Notes: generated by a model from the letters alone, not told the origin. Counted from the stretch's first letter, positions 11,958 through 26,852 are shown. The stretch: DNA of 64,000 nt from Blastocystis sp. Blastoise (GCA_039096225.1 JBBPEB010000009.1:460001-524000), one strand, 5' to 3'. Numbers and translations: made by a program.

Positions 11958-14900
11958 ATGTTTGAAGAAGAGATGCAAAAAACAAATTTTCAAGAAAAAC
12001 AAAGTATTCTTTCTATTCATACATACTAATCATAAATATATAATTTTTAAAGTATTATTTATATTATAGGATGAATCAACAATCACAATTTCAAATTCTC
12101 TTCTACAAAAATATCCTAATTCCATGTTTTCTTTGGTATCTATGAATGCTAATGATTTCATAGAAGAATATAAATCTTATTACATTGATCTTTTATGTTT
12201 ATCAATACATAGAACGATCCCATTTATGGAGAATGCAAAAATTCTTGATATTCTGCCTTTAAAAGATGTAATTTCCATTCATTCAGATATGCATTATTTT
12301 TATGGAGATGAATCCTATGAAGATAAGATAAAAATATATGCATTTCTTGGGATTCTTTGAGTATTTTTATTGTGAATAATAATTGTGGACTGTATTTTAA
12401 TTTATAAATATTTATAGAATAAATGAAATCAATGAAATGAAAATAATACGATTTCAACTCATTATTCATGGTATATTTATTTCATTTTATTATTATTATG
12501 TATATGAATGTATAGATATTATAACAGAAGAGAAAAATCAATTATTCTATCAATATTCTCCATTATTTGATTTCTTTAATATTACAATTGTTACTTTAAA
12601 ATGTATAGTATTAGATTTATAAAGCCATTAATTATATATATAGTTGATTTCTCTGAAGATATTCCTTATGAATATATATATCCCTCCAATTTACATGAAA
12701 TATTCCCAAAACTAGAAACATTTCTTATAGAACGTATATTATAATTATTTATTTTATTTATATATGAAGTCATGTTATATATAGCATCTTATTATTCTCA
12801 AAGAAAAGAGATATGTATACCTCCTTCTGATCCTCATTATACTGTATTATATAAAGAATATAAACGACAATATTATCAAACTTATTTTCCAAAAGAATAT
12901 TCTATTTATAGAAAATCAAGAACAGATAAAGAAAACAATTATATACATAACAATTTAATTCATATTTATCCAAAAGAAAAGAAAAAAAAATTTGAATAAG
13001 AAAGAAAATGATATTTCTGACAAAAATATAGATATAGATAAAGAAATAAATGAAGAAAACAATGAAATAAAACCAGATCTATTTGTTATTCTTTCATGCT
13101 ATTCCCGTGATTATGATGCACAACAAATGGAGTTCGAGAAGAAGAATTTATTATTATATAATAATAAATATATTTCTTATATGAAATTTATATTTATCCA
13201 AGATGGAGGTATATATATATATTATATATATTTATATATATAGAACGAGATATACAACATCCAATTGTAGAATATATAATTATAGTTTTTTTGTACTCTA
13301 TATAATTAAATACATTATTTTATTATTAGAATATATATATAATATATAAATATGAATAGTTTTTCGTTATCTTCGTGTTCAACAATACTCTTCTATTTAC
13401 TTCATCTTCCAATAATGAAGCATATTAAACAACTAGTTACTCTTCATATATATATAATAACTATTAAATATATATATATTAGAGAATCCTAGAGTGAAGA
13501 TTCAATTCGATATTCCTCCATTATTAATAACAATTAGAGATGGATTAGTAGATACTATTATTATATTCAATATATTCAATTGTAATATATATAATCTATA
13601 ATACTTATTATTATTATATATATAGTTATTCGACCAGGATCATATCCTGAATATATACAATTATTTAAAGATATTATTACTACTCATGTATTTCCTAATG
13701 CTACTACATTAAAAATAACATGTATATAATATATTTCAATATATTATATAAATAATATTTATAGATTATTCCTATGATTCATATATACCTCTTTTACAAG
13801 AAATATTGCAATTAATAACAAAAAATCATTTTCCAAAGTTGCATATATATGATATCAGTGATATTATTAAAAATGAAATTCATATATATAAAGAAAATCA
13901 TATATTTGTTTTATTTTATGAATCTATAATACAACTAATGGATACTATAATTTATGATAAAGATATATTTGCTAATATCTCAGAGAATATTATGTTGTAT
14001 CCAGAAATATCAGAAGCTATATTGAATACTAATAATTCTAATTATTTTACTATTCAAGGTATATATAAATGGTATTATGAATTATTATACTATATATATA
14101 GGTTCATTTAAATTAAATCTATATGATGTTGTGTGGAATAAGTTATGAATTCTAAAGTCATATACTTTAATAATCTAATTATTGATTGTACATATATTAT
14201 ATCACTATTATTATTATTTTTATATTTAATAATACTATTATTTCTATCTTGTTTTAGTATATGAGATGAAATATACTAGATTTGATATTTCTCAAATAAA
14301 TCTAAAAAAGTGTATAGTTAAATCACTTATTCTTAGTATATATATATTTGTATATATCTATTTGATATAATAGATGCGAATTCATCTCAGTATAAGATAT
14401 TAAATAAATTGAGGAATTGCATGAAAGATATAAATTATAATGAACTTCAAACACTTTTTATTAACTGTATTTGTTTTTTTTTTATTTTCTATTTATTCTA
14501 TTTATTATTCGAATTAATTATGTAATTTTTAGTAAATCCAGATGAAGATGAAGAGTATGAATATGATAGTAATTATGATGATTACAGTGATGATGAAGAT
14601 GAAAATATTTATGTGAATCAATATATTTATGAATATTTCTCATTTTTATCTGTTGGTAACTATAAAAACGTGACTACTTTGTCAATAGGTATGATTATGT
14701 ATATCTTTATATCTATATATATAGAGGATATAACGTTCTATTCTATTCATGGTTATATACAAAACAAAATAAAAGTTGAAACCAAACAAATATTATATCA
14801 TTTCTTCTTCTTGTTTTCTAATAATCTTACTAGAATAGAATTAACTTGAATATCAATCTATATATTATATATATATAAATAGATTGTTTCTTTGTATCCT

Positions 14901-15882
14901 ATGTATTCAATGATTGCTTATCTCTACCTTTACTTGAAAATATCAATTATGTTAAAATATAAATTTGTATAAATTATAATATATATATATTTTTAGTCAA
15001 TTATATATATAGTTCATAAAAATGAATTGAAGGATTTATTGACGAATATATACTCGTTATTTAAGAATAATAAACTGAAAAAACTTCAAACATTGGAAAT
15101 TAGTTATATTTTTAGTATGTTTAACATTTTTATTTACAATATATATAGAAGATAACGATACTTTTGATGAATTATTTACATATATTATGTTATTTAAAGA
15201 AGAATATAGTAGAACTCCTTCTTGTTTCAAACAGATAATACTTAATATTCAAGGTAATTTTTTCATTAATATATTTATATATCTTATATTTATTTCATTT
15301 AATTCTTTATTTGTAATTATTAGTTATATATATCTTTTTATTGTTAAAAATAGATTTATATTTTCATATATATTAATTATATTAGTATTAGAATCTCAGA
15401 ATGAATATACTATTCAAAATATATTCAAATCATTTCCTTCTTTTTCACTTTCTTTTCATAAATCAATTCAACGTGTATCCATGAATAAAATAATGAAAAA
15501 ATATAAAGATATATATATTATATATTGTAAATATATATATAATCAATTAGAGATGGAATATACTAAATTCATTATTCAATTAGATTTATGTATATATATA
15601 ATCTTATTCCACATTATTCAATATATATAGTTATAGAAGATAATCCTTATATGAAGAATATTATAAACTTAATTGCAAAGAATTCTTTTCCTTATTTAAG
15701 AATACTGTACTTATATAACTCATGTATATATTTATATATTATGTTTTATTATATTTATATATAGAGATATAGTGTCTGATTATAGATCTATTTTAGAAGA
15801 TTACAAAAGAAATATAATCCACAACTATCAATTATATATAAATGAGAAAAATAAAGAATATCTAGATTTTTTTAATTGTTAA
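11958..15882 (+). pseudogene. Degraded paralogue of the BTB/LRR-like gene
   Basis: This copy is arranged head to head with its relative on the minus strand and is homologous in layout. It has a short first exon (MFEEEMQKTNFQEKQ), a BTB-like exon (DESTITISNSLLQKYPNSMF, ILDILPLKDVISIH), then many short LRR-like exons (THVFPNATTLKITC, KNHFPKLHIYDIS, KNSFPYLRILYLYNS). It ends KNKEYLDFFNC with TAA at 15880-15882. Three lesions are visible. TAG at 12067-12069 stands where the partner has CAA(Gln). An in-frame TGA at about 12358-12360 ends the BTB exon. A frame change falls at an A9 run (12982-12990). The lesions could mean a pseudogene, or, for the homopolymer, an assembly error. The later exons remain open, so decay would be recent. 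An alternative is that only a shortened protein starting further downstream is made. Confidence 0.5.
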
Positions 15883-16169
15883 TAAATAATGTTTTATATA
15901 TTGTTATAAAATTTTGTTTATATCTTAATATTTGTTATTCTTATAAATGAAATAATCTATTAAAAATGCGTTTTTTTAATTAAATTTTTAAACGAAAAAT
16001 CAAAAAAAATATATATAAACAATAATTAAAATAAATACTTCTAAATAATTTAAATAAAAAAATATACAATAAAAAATATAATAGTATATAAAATAAAATG
16101 TTAAAAAGTTAATATATATATAAATATATATTAAAGAAAATTGATATTTTTATATATAAATAATTGTTC
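15883..16169. other. Short convergent spacer
   Basis: About 290 bp lie between the 3' ends of the plus-strand repeat gene and the minus-strand BTB-TLDc gene. It is A- and T-rich, with nothing but presumed 3' UTR. Confidence 0.5.
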
Positions 16170-17746
16170 TTAAGCTCTTCCCCAGACTTCATAATTTTCT
16201 ACTGTAAAAAAATTATAAGAATTAGCATTAGCAGTATTCACAAATAATGAATGTTTTTGAGGAGTATTCACTGTAGTAAATGATTCCGAATTAGTATACG
16301 AATTATTATTAGTAGTATGACAATTATCATTAATAAGTATATCACAGCCACCACCAAATACAGGGCCACAGGAAGAAGAACAATATATACCTCTACCATT
16401 ACCATTATGTATATAGTGAGTAGGAGGAATATTATGTTCATTACTTAATGTAAAGAGAAATTCTTTAGAAGCAGGTTTATCACCTATAGAGAAGAATACG
16501 AAATAATTATGTAAATAAAAAATATATATATACTATTTAAACTATCCCAACTTTGATCTGTATACCCTCCAAATATATTTATATGATTATTATGACCTAT
16601 ATGTTTAATTATAGTTACTGTTTCTCCTTTATCATCACAATATTTATGGAATTCGTTTTTTGAATAATTATGTTCACTTGCTCTATATACATATATATAT
16701 AATAAAATATAAAAAATAACATACCTAAATAATAATTTCCATACCTTTTCTTTACCAAGCCAATTCATAAATGGCTTTGTAAGTTCTTTATCAATAATAG
16801 TTGATTGTTTGTACCATCTTGACATAATTGCTTCTTCGGCTTCTTCTCTTCCTTTATCACCAAATAATTCAACCATTTCTTTCTCTAATAATTCTTTATT
16901 AATATCAATAATCTTTTCTTCTTCTATATCTATAGTTCCATTATTCACATATTCAGTAATATATTCTATATATTCATATTTCTTATTCATATATAAACTA
17001 TCATCTAGATGATTATAATTAATAAAACCATTATCATAATATATAACATATTCATTCCATAAACCATTCTTTATCAAATACTTTTTAATAGTATCATTCT
17101 TATTGCCATTAATAAATAAAGAAACTTCATCTTCTTCTTCATATTTCTTCATCTTTCGATCTCTTCGATCTCTACAATCTATTAATTCTAAAGGAATCAC
17201 TAATCCACAAAATTCAAATAAATTCAATATTTCTAATTGTTCTTCATAAGAAAAAGAATCAAAATCTACTTTCTTTCCATTCAAATAATTAACTAAATAA
17301 TAAACAGAACCATCATTACCTCTATAATCTAGATATATAGATCCATCATTTGTCCTAAGTTCTTTATTACTTTGTTCTTCAATAAAAGAACCTTTTAAGG
17401 CATCTAAAACAGATTTGGATATTTGAAATATAGGACCATTATTCGTAAACAGTATCAAATCCATATCATTATCATTATTATCATCCATATTGACATTCAT
17501 ATCTTCATTATTCTTATCTTCATAAACACATTTCTTTTCAAATTCATTTCTCTCGCCTTCTTTTTCAATATAGCCATCTCCAATATGTTTTATAAGTCTA
17601 TTAATCGACATTCCAGAATGTATACCAAGATTCATTACAGCTGAGAAAACATTAACAACATCTTTCATCAATTCTTCATATGCATTGATATCCTCCTTCA
17701 ATCTATTGAATTTATCAATATCAAATAACACCTTTTCTTTCACCAT
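16170..17746 (-). CDS. BTB-TLDc domain protein
   Basis: Three exons: about 17746-16725, 16682-16534 and 16483-16170. They are separated by a 42-nt stop-free intron (16683-16724) at the same site as in the 4.1-5.6 kb paralogue, and a 50-nt intron (16484-16533) that the paralogue lacks. The start MVKEKVLFDIDKFNRLKEDI matches the paralogue. The BTB/POZ-like domain carries ILFTNNGPIFQISKSVL and LDYRGNDGSVYYLVNYLNG. The TLDc domain carries RASEHNYSKNEFHKYCDD, IIKHIGHNNHINIFGGYT, FLFTLSNEHN, SLFVNTANA and the terminal ENYEVWGRA. The gene looks intact. It shares a 140-bp divergent promoter with the UBR gene. Role as for the paralogue: a probable adaptor of unknown partner. Confidence 0.85.
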
Positions 17747-17886
17747 TTTCAATAGCTAATGCAATATATCGCATTAAAAATTTCAAAAAATTTCCCTTTG
17801 AAAACTTTGTTTTGAGAGTTGTAGTTTTTTACAAAAGATTTAGATTTTCACTTAATAACCTACATTTTCACATTATTATATAACCT
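17747..17886. promoter_or_regulatory. Compact bidirectional promoter region
   Basis: Only 140 bp separate the ATG of the minus-strand BTB-TLDc gene (17746) from the ATG of the plus-strand UBR ligase gene (17887), so both promoters and 5' leaders must fit here. TTTC and AT-rich runs are present. No individual factor site can be called. Confidence 0.4.
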
Positions 17887-18560
17887 ATGAACTTGTTGCA
17901 ACATTGTGAATATGAATCTATGGTATTAGATTTCCTTTCTGTTGCAAATGAAAAATGGTTTAATCTAGAAATAGTAATTTCGTTATTAAACTATATGTAT
18001 CGAATCATAAACATAGTTTATGAACCAGGAAGCAAAGAAATATTACAATCTGAATACTTCTGGTATAAGATTTGAGAGAGAAATGAGTCAAACTAAAATA
18101 TGTGATTATTTTATCAATGAAGGAGATACTTACTACATTTGTAATACATGCAGCATGTCGCCAAACCTAATATTTTGCAAAAAATGTTGGAATGAAGCAA
18201 ATCATGTTGTATATTTTTTTATTCTTTATGAATAACAAATTAGGGTCATGATTATCATGAAGTATTATGTGAGAATAAAGAATCGTATTGCCATTGTGGT
18301 CTATTCAATATAAAATATGATGGATATTGCGAGAATCATAAAATAATTCATGACCATTTCTTTTCTTCAGAAATGATGGAACCTATGTATATATATAGAT
18401 TATTATAATTATCATTATACTACTTTTATTTATTATTAATGTTTAATTAAATATGATTAGCTCATTACAATGGTATGAAACCTATTGTCATTTCTGTATA
18501 TATGCATTATTTTATTATACAAAAATGTCAAATGATAAATACCGTTTTTTAGTATGATAA

Positions 18561-18604
<44 letters not shown>

Positions 18605-21600
18605 ATAGAAGGCAATATCAATAATGAATTCATTAATTTTATTATGTGAATCAGATTTATCTATATATACATATATATGTACCTTCTTTTCTTCCTCTAT
18701 AGAGGAACATAATTATCTATTTAATATGAAAATAGTCGACATCCATCGTTCATTCTTGACTCTTATTACTATAAAAGATCAAGCACCTTTCACTTTGTTA
18801 TTACTTATTAACTGTTTTATTTGTGAAAATAAAACATATCAAGTATAGTCTTCTAAATCAATAATAATCTAATTATATATTATTATATATAGGACATTTG
18901 TAGATATTTTTTATGTTTGCTTTTTAAAGATCCATCTTTTCTTAATCTGTTTTTTACATTATATCCTTTATTCTTATGGTATTCCAGTATAAACTATTTA
19001 AATTTTGATAGTATATATATATTTTATTATATTATTACTTTTATAAATTAAGTATATATGTTTCATTATTTATGTATTTATAGATCAAATGAATCTAACA
19101 GAATCGTTTTATTTGAATCAAAGTTATGGTTTTTCAATATTATCAAGTTATTTCGATTTTTATGATTTTGATCAATTTAAGAATTCTTCTTTATTTTCTA
19201 TTATTCATATTGCTGCTCTTCCTGATTTATATACATATATAAATGATACAACTAATTATACTCCTCAACAACAGTATTTTAGACTTATTCAGTATATAAT
19301 TAATAAAGTTGTGCATGTAGCAGTTAAGAATGCTTGTATATATATTGTATTTAATTATACTATATATTATATGCTATTACATAGTAATTCAAAATAGCTC
19401 AAGAATATTTATTATAAATATTTTGTTACAGTTGTATTACTGTAATCACAATGTGTTGATGCCCTATATGTATATTGATAAATACACATTAAATATAGAA
19501 AAATCAATTCTTGACACTTTTTTATGTATTCATGTATGTAAATATAATAAATATAATAAATATAGTAAATATAATAGATATTATTAATATATTAAAACAA
19601 TACATAATAAATATAATAAATATAGTCCATCCTATCAGGTGATACTGATAATAGAAATAAATTACTTTATACTACCCTCATAGAATGTGGAGAATATTAT
19701 TCTTTATGTGATACACTTAGAAATCTATTCTATTCTATATATAATGATATTAAGGCTTTTATCCATGTATACTATATTATATATATATTATATTATTATT
19801 GTATATAGAAATCAACAAAAGAAGAGTCAATTACATTATTAACAAATGTTATTACAATATATAATAAGATATTACTTGGTGATATTCGAAAATGTTATAA
19901 TTTAAATCAGAATAATGAATATAATATTGTTCAGATTTTTATTGTTATATTATCCATGATTTTGTATGTTTATATTTAATAATTTTTATTCTCATTTATA
20001 ATCTATATTATTATAATGAAAATAATTATTTTATAACATGAGATATATATATATATAGATCTGAGATTTATAGTTGTTTTGGTGTTTGTAAATTACCCTT
20101 AGAAATTCATTCTACATTATTCTTTATTTATCATATATCATTAAGTCAATTTCTATATATATTTTATTTGATCTCTCTTAATGATGATAATGATGATAAA
20201 AATAATTATTTAGATCTATTTGCTAGTTCAATTCAATATCATTTTTTAAGTATAGCTGAGTATTATGGTATCTTACTTCAAGTATATTATTTATGTACAT
20301 ATTATTTAAATTTAGTTACTTTATTATTATATTTTAATATAAAAATATCTATAGATTCTTCCTCTATATATAAATGAATATGATTCTATGACTTTATTCT
20401 TATGGTATATATACAAGGGATATATTTTTTTAGAAAAGAAAGAAATCTATAAGGATATCAATATGTTATATGATGATATACAAGACTCATATGAGTTATT
20501 CTCTGTAGTAGATATACATAATTATATAAATGAAATATGTCCATTTGTGACATTATATGATGTTATACGTTTATTATTATGTATTCAATATGATCCTTGT
20601 TATACTCTTGATAATTATGTATATAAATATATATCTATTTTTCTTTGCTATATTGAATATATATATAGTTCATTTCAAAGAACAAATTATCATCATTATT
20701 TTTAAACAAACATTCTCCAAATAAAGAAATATCATTAATTCTGAACAGAGATTCAAATGCTTCTATAGACATACCAAGTGTACCAGATGTAAACTATATA
20801 TATATTATATTATACTTATTATATTAATAATATTATAGTATTTGCAATACATAATATATGATTATGTTTTTCAATCTAAATATGATGATCAAACAAAAAT
20901 GTATCATTATTTATTTATTTATTATAAACATTGCTTTCTAGAAGTCGTCTGTTGTATGCTATAAAAACAACTGAGAATCAAAATATATATAATATATATC
21001 TATTTCAATTATTGTTCTTTAAACATGATTATTACCATGATGTATACATAATATATAATATATAATATATAATATATAGAATTACTTGAATAATAATCCT
21101 GATTTGATATATATTCCTTCTTCATGTTCAAAACTAAAGTATATATATATCAATAGTATTATTTACATATTTTATACTATATTTAGGACTTATATTGATT
21201 CTCCATTCTATTTAACTTATATAACATATTACATACAACATATAATGTCTAATGAAAATAAATAATCTATAAGAATAATGGAACTTTTATATCTTCTTTT
21301 CTTTTATATTAAAAGTATATATATATATATATATATATTCATAAAAATATATTATTATTATTAAATATATATATATATATAGATTCCACTATTGATCCAA
21401 TAGAATTATCTAAAAATACAATAATAAATGATGTATAGATATTTTTTATTAATTTAAATATATATAGTTTTTAAATCATAATATAAGTGAAGGAATCACT
21501 ATTTATATTCAGCATTTATCAGCTGTCATTCAGCTATTAATTCAAACTCATAAAAGTTTCAATAAGTATAAAATAATTAATTCTCTTCTATATATATAGA

Positions 21601-24600
21601 TTAATAGAAGAATATGATACAACTAATGCACAAGTAATATAAATATATTACTTATATATTATATATTTATAGAATGATTATATAAAATGTGATCTTATCA
21701 AACCAAGTTTCAATACAGGTATATATATAAATATATTTATATATATACAAATATAAATATATAGATAATATTATATGTGCTGCATGTATGAAAAAAGGAG
21801 GTTTGTTTGTGCTTCCAGTTTATATAAGTAATCAATGTCAACAATGTATATATATGTATTATTATAATATATAACAAGTATTTATGCATATATATATAGC
21901 CGATTCCTATTCATTTCAGTTTATATTAAATAAATTCATGAATAATTTATGTAAATATTTATTTTAATATATATCAAACATATATATATAGAAAATATAT
22001 ATATAAATTTCTCTAGTTAATGATAATCATTCTCAATATTCCACTTCATATTCTATTTATAAGAATTTTTATCGTTGTATTCATAAAAATCCTTTTCAGA
22101 AATGGTTTGATTTTAATATTCATGTAATTATTATTAAAAATATTATTATGGAATAAAATGTTATTCTATGTATATACATATATCTAGAGTTGTAATCATC
22201 CTATTCATTATACATGCTTTTCAAATATGAATTCTTCAGAACCATACTTTCTTGTATATAAATCTGCTTATATATATATATAAGAATTGAATAGGAGAAA
22301 GCAATTCCATGTTGTAAATGTGGTCAGTTATATACTTTCGTGATACCTATTCTTGATACTAGTAGTATATATGAAATATAATAATAGTACTATAATATTA
22401 TTTATAGTGTTTTATCATAATGTTACTAAAAAAGAAGAAGAAGCTATATATGACAAATACAAGTCTATATATAATGTATTATTATTATTTTATTAAATAT
22501 AATGTTATATGGATATAGAATATTATTAGTTCATCCTCATATTATGATTTAACATGTTCAGTAATTTTTATTATTATTATACTTAATATATACATGTATA
22601 TAATTACATATTATCTAGAATAACCCAAAAGATATAGACATAAGTTTTTATGTAGCTATTTTATCATTTTCTGGAATTTATCTTCCAAGAAATAGCAGAC
22701 TTTACGTATATAATTTATAAATAGTCAATATATATATATGTATAGAAATCGATGATATGTGACTTATTTCCAGAATCTATTCTTTCATCTGAATATTTCT
22801 CTCGATGTATATATATATAACTATATATATAATATTATAAATTAATAGTTTCATTATTAACAATGAATCAACAATATCAACTTTTATATACTCGAAACTT
22901 CATATTTATTCTTCTCAGAATTCTTCTACATGTATGATAACATATTCATAATTATTCATTTACTCTTATTTGAATTATAAGTCTTATCATTCTTTTTTAT
23001 TACATTATTATATAAATATATATAGTCTGGCTATATTCCATCACATTGTCTTTCTAATAGTACATTTCCTCATTTCCATGCTTATTCTACACAATTATAC
23101 ATTTCGATAAATGGCCTATGTCAAAATGGTACTGAATTGACAGATCCATATGTGTGTCAGCATCCTATTAAACATTTAAATAAAACTTTAGAATATACAT
23201 TTGATATACATTTACGATTAATTGAAGATCTATTAAAGTTTTATTATTTATGGAATGATAAAACATTATATAATAGAGAGAAAGAGAAAGAGAATATTCA
23301 GAGAGATCGAGAAATATTATATGTTGATGAAAATGAAGTTGCGTTTAAATATATTAATATACCTATAGATGATTATTATAAAGAAGAATATCAACAATAT
23401 ATCCAAGATATGAAGAATAGTAAAGATATATATTCTGAATATATAAAAAAATTGTCAACAACTCTTCCTTTTCCTATGTTTAATAAAGAACATAAACATT
23501 CTATTTTTGATTATGATCAATATGGATATATATTTGAAAGGTATAGATTTCGTTATATAAATATACTTCATTGTAGAAATACTATATTACAACCTTCAAT
23601 TAACAATAAAATTCGTACTCCTTATGATGATTTTAATAATATATTTATACATAATTTAGAAATTAATACTTGTGAAATTGATAAATATAAATTAGATCAT
23701 GATATAAAAGATATAGATATTCAATCAAAGCTAAAAGATACTGAATATGTTTTTATTGAAAACTCTAATAATAATGATTTCTATTTAGATATTTTACAAC
23801 AAATGATGGAAGATCTTTATTTATATTATGAAGATATAATGTGTAACAATAAACAAAGTAATATACGATATATATATTTACTTATAGCAAGTATATTCAA
23901 AAATTTACCTAATTATGATGATTCTATTTATCCACTTGAAATTTCAACTGCATACCCTCGGTTATTGTTATTGTATACAAAACCAATTGGATATCATGAA
24001 ATTATCAAGTATTGCTATGTGATGGAAGATCTATTATTATTTAAACCTTTATTAACTCAAATGACTCAAAATTATATGTCTATTTTTTCAGAAGAATCAT
24101 TATTATCGATTATTAATAATAATTCTTCAAGCTTATCTAAACAAGATTCAAATAATAACAATAATAAGTTATTACAATGTATTAATATATCAACTATAAT
24201 TAAGAAAGACTGTTCTACTTCTATTGATATTACTAGTGATGATTATTATTATTTTATTTATTTCTATTTAATTATTACAATTCATATAGAACTTTCAAAA
24301 TTTACTATTTTAAATGATCCTAAATATCAATATAATCCTGATTATCCAATTATTTGGGATCAAAATGAAACAATGAATATACAAAAAACAAATAATACAA
24401 CGAATAATATAGATGAAAACAAAAATGAAGAAGGAAAAGAATCAAGTGAAGTAATAAAAGAAAATGAGATGAACTTTGAATCATCGAACTCATATAATAA
24501 TTTCTTTAATCCTTTAAAAATATTATTCCTTCAGTTGACACCAAAAGTATTTTCAGATGCATATATAAATTATTATAATACTCGAAAATATCCTTTTTTT

Positions 24601-26852
24601 ATACAGAATGATTATTCTTCATTTTTAAATTTGGTAACTAATTATGTGGAAAATCAAACATTTAGGTTTAAATCATATCATAAGATTCCATTATATTATT
24701 CAACTATAGAAATATCTTCAAAAAGTATTCTTGAATATTTACAATTGTTCTTTGAAATCTATGATATTGATACTAATGTATTTAATAGTTATAATTTCAT
24801 AAATCAATTCTTAATTCAAAAATTATCATTTAAACAACTTTTATCATCATATACTATTGATCCATGTATATATATATCAATTATAATTACATATTTCTAT
24901 ATATATTTTTTATATGTTTAATAATATTCTTTATAGTATTTGTTGATTATCAGTGTATATTAATTGGTTTGCTTGCTTTATATTCAGAAACTGGTCCATC
25001 TTATATACATGAACTTAATTTATGTTCAATAGGATCACCTAATTCTGACGCTGTAACTAATAATACTCTTGCAAATGATATCAATTCATTTAAATCTATT
25101 AATGGAGAAATTAAAAATTATCTAAAAACTAAATTAGAATATAATCATCCATATTTATCAGATCATAATTTAAATCAATTAACATACAGATCAATCATTA
25201 TTAAACCTAGAAATATAGCTAAGGAATTTATTAGTTATTTATTTTGTCATTTTCCACTTGGAAATAATAATGGTAAGTGATTTTTATTTTTTCTTTCTTA
25301 CATATATATATATATAGAAATGACAATTTTATTATATAAACATTTCAAAGAATTATATCCAGTTATGTATAAGAATAATAAATTAATTATTTTACTTCAA
25401 TTATTGGTACTTATTCTTCATAAAGATTGTTGTAAATATAACTATAAATATATATTTTATCTATATTATTTTATATATAGTAAAATATTTATTTTATTAC
25501 TATCAAAAAGCTCTTGAATCTGATATATGTATAGTTTTAATTATAATTTTTATTATTAATATATAATATATATAGTTGATTTTCAACGTGAATTAGATGG
25601 AAATGGTAACATTGATGAAGATATTTTCACATTCTTTTTAATTGTTAAAGAATGGGAAAGACGTGATGTATATGTATATGAAGAGATTCCTTATGAAGAA
25701 GAAATAACGAATATGTTATTAGAAAAAGGAGTATTATAGATATTTTATATTAATACTAATAATTATATATATATAGATTACATATACTGTTCAACAATTA
25801 TCTGTTCCATTTATGAGATCGTTATGTATATATATATATATATAATACACATCATTCTGTAAAATATTCAAATCTATTTCTCTATATATATTTCTATATA
25901 TAGATCTATTAAACCTTATTCTTTCTCCTTCTTTTATTCCTTCTTCTGATATTTCCATTCCTACTTCCTTCTCTTCTTTGTATACATCCATCTCTCTATC
26001 TTCTTCTCCTTCTATTTTATCTCTATTAAAAAAGAAACCATGTGATTTTATTACTAAAGAAGTAATAGATGTACTCAATTTTGATGTATTAAAGTATATA
26101 GAATTGTTTAAAAATATATCAAATTTAAACATTCATATTTTTATAGATTATTTGAAATACCTTACTATTTTTTCATATTAGATTTTGATTTGAGTTTTAA
26201 ACAATGTGAATTCCCACTTTTAAATAAATTAGTATGTTTTCTTTATAATACTATACTCTATTTCATATTTATTAATTAGTTTTATTTATCTGAAAAAGAA
26301 ATAAAAGATCTTTCTTACAATTGTGTTTGCAATCAATGTAATAAAAAGAACAATCAAATGATATGTGTGTGTGTTGCTTGTGGACAAACTGTATACTCTA
26401 TATATAATAATTAATAATAATTGATTTTATATTATTTTTATCATTTTACTAGGTTTGCTATTCGTGTAAGCTAAATAGACAATGTATAAAACAATATTTA
26501 AATGATGACACTAATTTTTGTCATTGTTGTATTTTCATTCAACTATATAGTGGAACTATATATTATTTTGGAAGTGAAAAGTGGTATATAATACTTGGAA
26601 ATCTGTAAGTTGATATATATATTTTTTTAATTATAAACTAATTCTTTCTTTTTTATATATAATACATTATTTACTATTATTCTTTTTTATAGTTTTGATT
26701 TAACACATTCATTATTATTAGAAGATATAGATATAGAAAAAAAGAATGAAAAAGAAATGAAGGAATTAGCTATTCAAGAAATCACTTCACTTTTAAATAG
26801 AAATGATATTAGTCAACGAAATAAATATTTAAATAAGATGTATGATCTTTAA
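17887..26852 (+). CDS. UBR-box E3 ubiquitin ligase (UBR1/UBR2-type N-recognin)
   Basis: The first exon is 17887-17973. A 43-nt intron leads to exon 18017-18205 and then to exon 18244 onward. Together these encode a UBR-box zinc fold: ICDYFINEGDTYYICNTC, FCKKCWNEANH, GHDYHEVLCE, SYCHCG, YCENHK. Downstream are many small exons separated by TA-rich introns. A RING-H2 module lies at about 21.7-22.4 kb (IICAACMKKGG, SCNHPIHYTCF, AIPCCKCGQLYTFVIPILD). A long helical exon ends at 24865. A Cys/His C-terminal cap at 26.3-26.6 kb (CNQCNKK, CVACGQTVCYSCK, CHCC) corresponds to the UBR autoinhibitory domain. The order UBR box, RING, C-terminal cap is that of UBR1/UBR2. These ligases recognise destabilising N-terminal residues and ubiquitinate substrates in cytosol and nucleus. 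The canonical CDCGD of the UBR box reads CHCGL here, so N-degron specificity may differ. Junctions between 19 and 23 kb are approximate. Confidence 0.8.

Noticed and set aside
2379-12069. Possible reassignment of TAA/TAG to glutamine, because two in-frame stops align with Gln codons in paralogues
   Set aside because: Conserved genes end at TAA exactly where the families end (PI synthase, both WGRA-ending TLDc genes). The two TLDc paralogues diverge immediately after the TAA, as expected past a true stop.
18961-18969. Second ATATCCTTT resembling a U12 5' splice site
   Set aside because: It lies in open coding sequence (FFTLYPLFLWY) of the UBR gene, with no matching branch site and AC or AG end, so it is chance.
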